In this document: positions 5,800 through 7,769 of the stretch, one piece after another
Layout: each line of letters opens with the position of its first letter
How positions within the stretch are numbered: the first letter of the stretch is position 1
NCBI GenBank assembly: GCA_004296865.1
Contig: SCVQ01000073.1
Span: 1 to 7,769, forward strand
Source: Nitrospirota bacterium
GTDB lineage: Bacteria > Nitrospirota > Nitrospiria > Nitrospirales > Nitrospiraceae
Length of the DNA: 7,769 nucleotides
Reading direction: 5' to 3'
The notes under the pieces: generated by a model
What the model saw: the letters and a program-made list of their open reading frames with translations, nothing else
Database searches by the model: none
Told to the model about the DNA's origin: nothing
Program-made: the position numbers and the translations under genes

Positions 5800-6996
5800 T
5801 TACGCGACCGCCGTCTTCTTCCGCTTCTTCCCCGTCATCGCCACAATCTTTTGCGCCGCCTCCCAGAGGTCCGTCGCCACATCCACCTTGAGGCCGGACT
5901 CCAGCAAGAGCTTCCGGCCTTCTTCTGCGTTGGTCCCCTGGAGCCGCACCACCACCGGCAGCTTCAGCCCCACTTCTTTCGCGGCATCGATCACGCCATG
6001 GGCGATGCGCTCGCAGCGGACGATCCCGCCAAAGATGTTGATGAAGATGCCTTTGACGTTCCGGTCTTTGAGCAGGATGCGGAATCCGGCCGCGACCGTT
6101 TCCTTCGTGGCCCCGCCGCCCACGTCCAGGAAGTTGGCCGGCCAGCTGCCCGCCAGCTTGATCACATCCATCGTGGCCATGGCCAGCCCAGCCCCGTTCA
6201 CCATGCAGCCGATGTTCCCGTCCAGCTTCACATAGTTCAGATTGTTCTTGCTGGCCTCGATCTCCAACGGCTCTTCCTCGTGCAAATCGCGCATCGCCTG
6301 CACGTCGGCATGTTTGAAGAGGCCGTTGTCGTCGAAGGAGACTTTCCCGTCCAGGGCGACGAGCTTCTTGTCGGTCGTGATGACCAGCGGGTTGATCTCC
6401 ACCATCGACGCGTTTTTCTCCATGAAGAGCCGATAGAGATTGCCCAGCATGACGATGAAGGGATTCAGCACTGCCGGTTCCAGCGTCGGCAAGCCGAGGC
6501 CGAAAGCCAGCTTGCGGCCGTTGTAGCCTTGGAACCCCACGGCCGGATCGATCAGCTCCTTGATCACTTTTTCCGGCGTCTTGGCGGCCACTTCCTCGAT
6601 CTCCATCCCGCCTTCGGTGCTGGCGATAAAAACGGGCCGGCCAGAATCACGGTCCACAAGAATGCTCAGGTACAGTTCCTTGGCAATCCCGGCCCCTTCT
6701 TCGATCAGGAGGCGGCGCACCTTCCGGCCCTTGGGCCCGGTTTGGTGGGTCACCAGCTTCTTGCCGATCAGCTCCTGCGCCAGCCCCGACACCTCGGCTT
6801 GATTCTTGGTAATCTTCACGCCGCCGGCTTTGCCTCGCCCGCCCGCATGGATCTGCGCCTTCACGACGTACACGGGGCTGTTCAGCGCAGCCGCCCATTT
6901 GGCCGCCGCCTTGGGATTCTTGATCTCCTTGCCCCTCGGCACGGGCACGCCGAACTGCGCAAACAACTGCTTGGCCTGGAATTCATGGATGTTCAT
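5800..6996 (-). CDS. sucC: Succinyl-CoA synthetase (ADP-forming) subunit beta
   Basis: A full-length 398-residue protein that binds the nucleotide and succinate and works as a complex with SucD in the cytoplasm. An N-terminal ATP-grasp domain shows MNIHEFQAKQLF, KAQIHAGGRGKAGGV (46-60), STEGGMEIEEVA (126-137), and metal ligands in E200-I-N202 and D216 (ALDGK). A C-terminal CoA-ligase domain shows GCMVNGAGLAMATMD (263-277), DVGGGA (291-296) and FGGIVRC (322-328). The start ATG 6996 has AAGGAG four bases upstream. The C-terminus carries a lysine-rich tail (GKKRKKTAVA) beyond the usual end. It is preceded on the same strand by the fumarate reductase/succinate dehydrogenase flavoprotein. The ribosome binding site abuts the palindromic repeat at 7007-7083, which may affect translation. 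Confidence 0.97.
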   Translation of the reverse strand: MNIHEFQAKQLFAQFGVPVPRGKEIKNPKAAAKWAAALNSPVYVVKAQIHAGGRGKAGGVKITKNQAEVSGLAQELIGKKLVTHQTGPKGRKVRRLLIEEGAGIAKELYLSILVDRDSGRPVFIASTEGGMEIEEVAAKTPEKVIKELIDPAVGFQGYNGRKLAFGLGLPTLEPAVLNPFIVMLGNLYRLFMEKNASMVEINPLVITTDKKLVALDGKVSFDDNGLFKHADVQAMRDLHEEEPLEIEASKNNLNYVKLDGNIGCMVNGAGLAMATMDVIKLAGSWPANFLDVGGGATKETVAAGFRILLKDRNVKGIFINIFGGIVRCERIAHGVIDAAKEVGLKLPVVVRLQGTNAEEGRKLLLESGLKVDVATDLWEAAQKIVAMTGKKRKKTAVA

Positions 6997-7006
6997 GTCA
7001 CTCCTT

Positions 7007-7083
7007 ATAAGAGCTTATGGCCTATGGCGTATGGCCAGATTCTTTCTACTTCCTGCCATAAGCCATCAGCCATATGCTCTTAT
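7007..7083. repeat. 77-base imperfect palindrome of CCATNNG/NNATGGC heptads
   Basis: Two 29-base arms (7007-7035 and 7055-7083) are inverted copies matching at 25 of 29 positions around a 19-base spacer. Each arm has three 7-base units ending in ATGGC, bounded outside by ATAAGAGC. The right arm matches the single copies at 292-317 and 353-371. The element occupies nearly the whole 83-base gap between the flavoprotein gene and sucC. It includes the stop codon of the former (7080-7082) and touches the ribosome binding site of the latter (7001-7006). It could fold into a long hairpin in the shared mRNA. Confidence 0.75.
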
Positions 7084-7769
7084 TCTTTTTTCGCGTAGGC
7101 AGGAAACAGCATCGGCGAGGTGATGTCGGACGACACGCCGTGTTTGCGCGCCTCCGCCCTGAAGCGCGTGACGTGTTCCACCGTCAACTTCCCCTGCGTG
7201 ACGGACTTGGCGCGGGAGGCCGCCGTGAGCCCGGTGCGCTTGCCGTAGACCATCAGGTCCAGGAGCGAGTTGCCCATCAGACGGTTGCGCCCGTGCAGCC
7301 CCCCGGAGGCCTCCCCGGCCACGAACAAATTCTTTACGCCGGACTCGCCGTTGACGTCGATCTGTACGCCGCCGTTCTGGTAATGGAGGGTCGGGTAAAT
7401 GAGCACCGGGTCCTTGGCAATGTCGATCCCGTACCGCTCGTACTGCCGGATCATGGCGGGAAAATGCTTCGCCAGCGTCCCCGGCCCCTGTTCGACCTCC
7501 AGCAGCGGCGTGTCCAACCAGACGCCGACCCGGCCGGACATCGTGCGGATGCCGCGGCCTTCCTCGCATTCCCGGATGATCGAGGAGGACACCACGTCGC
7601 GCGTGTCCAACTCATTCACGAACCGCTCGCCTTTGGCGTTGACCAGGTGGCCGCCTTCCGACCGGATGCCTTCGGTCACGAGCGCGCCGACCAGCTGCTC
7701 GGGATAGGCCGCCCCGGAAGGATGGTACTGGAACGTATCCACCTGCAACAGCTTGGCCCCCATCCGATA
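7080..7769 (-). CDS. Fumarate reductase/succinate dehydrogenase flavoprotein subunit, C-terminal part
   Basis: The last 229 residues of a flavoprotein whose start lies beyond the right edge. It catalyses fumarate/succinate interconversion with FAD, usually coupled to an iron-sulphur subunit. Counting from the first visible residue, family landmarks are the substrate-binding YHPSG (15-19), TEGIRSEGGHLVN (32-44), the catalytic-arginine region ELDTRDVVSS (53-62), LHYQNGGVQID (128-138), and the FAD-binding stretch AGEASGGLHG (151-160) followed by NRLMGNSLLDL. Only about 50 residues follow GNSLLDLMVYGKR. E. coli SdhA has roughly 180 there, so the C-terminal helical domain is short or missing. L-aspartate oxidase shares several motifs, but the sucCD neighbours favour fumarate reductase or succinate dehydrogenase (frdA/sdhA). 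The direction cannot be told from sequence. Confidence 0.88.
   Translation of the reverse strand, partial: YRMGAKLLQVDTFQYHPSGAAYPEQLVGALVTEGIRSEGGHLVNAKGERFVNELDTRDVVSSSIIRECEEGRGIRTMSGRVGVWLDTPLLEVEQGPGTLAKHFPAMIRQYERYGIDIAKDPVLIYPTLHYQNGGVQIDVNGESGVKNLFVAGEASGGLHGRNRLMGNSLLDLMVYGKRTGLTAASRAKSVTQGKLTVEHVTRFRAEARKHGVSSDITSPMLFPAYAKKE

Noticed and set aside
5707..7098. Long 463-codon plus-strand open frame opposite sucC
   Set aside because: sucC on the minus strand is unmistakable over its full length; the plus frame is His/Gln/Arg-rich shadow sequence.

Overview
This window reads as a GC-rich bacterial chromosome segment that most resembles the nitrite-oxidising genus Nitrospira. The assignment is an inference. 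It rests on a fumarate reductase/succinate dehydrogenase flavoprotein next to both succinyl-CoA synthetase genes (adjacent steps of the reductive TCA cycle used by Nitrospira), a periplasmic Tll0287-type haem protein, and intergenic arrays built from 7-base units. No rRNA, tRNA, CRISPR array, transposase or phage gene was seen.

Layout. (1) Positions 1-59 hold the first 19 codons of a minus-strand membrane or secreted protein that leaves the window on the left. (2) 60-484 is non-coding. It has two copies of a short CCATNNG-type repeat and a strong hairpin terminator at 421-461. (3) 485-1240 (-) encodes a secreted single-haem c-type protein with a DUF3365/Tll0287-like domain and an internal duplication. 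(4) 1241-1499 is mostly non-coding and ends in a structured repeat, copy A, which runs into the end of the next gene. (5) 1500-2249 (-) encodes a class I SAM-dependent methyltransferase. It is transcribed divergently from a class A FAD monooxygenase at 2387-3583 (+). (6) 3740-4696 (+) encodes an MbfA-type membrane ferritin, a ferritin-like di-iron domain fused to a VIT1/CCC1 transporter. (7) 4697-4777 is a convergent gap filled with inverted repeats. (8) From the right edge leftwards on the minus strand lie a fumarate reductase/succinate dehydrogenase flavoprotein (7080-7769, start outside the window), sucC (5800-6996) and sucD (4778-5650).

How the genes fit together. The minus-strand cluster frdA/sdhA, sucC, sucD catalyses fumarate-succinate-succinyl-CoA interconversion, and its gene order matches the reductive direction. 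The methyltransferase/monooxygenase pair may modify a common aromatic or quinone-like substrate, but the sequence does not identify it. The MbfA-like protein points to iron detoxification or export.

The least ordinary part of the window is between the genes. Two different repeat families recur within 7.8 kb. One is a structured element of 63-68 bases with two long conserved blocks and compensatory changes in its stems (1446-1508 and 5716-5783, opposite strands). The other is a heptad-unit repeat that forms a 77-base imperfect palindrome filling the flavoprotein-sucC gap and has two further single copies near 292-371. Members of both families supply the stop codon of an adjacent gene.
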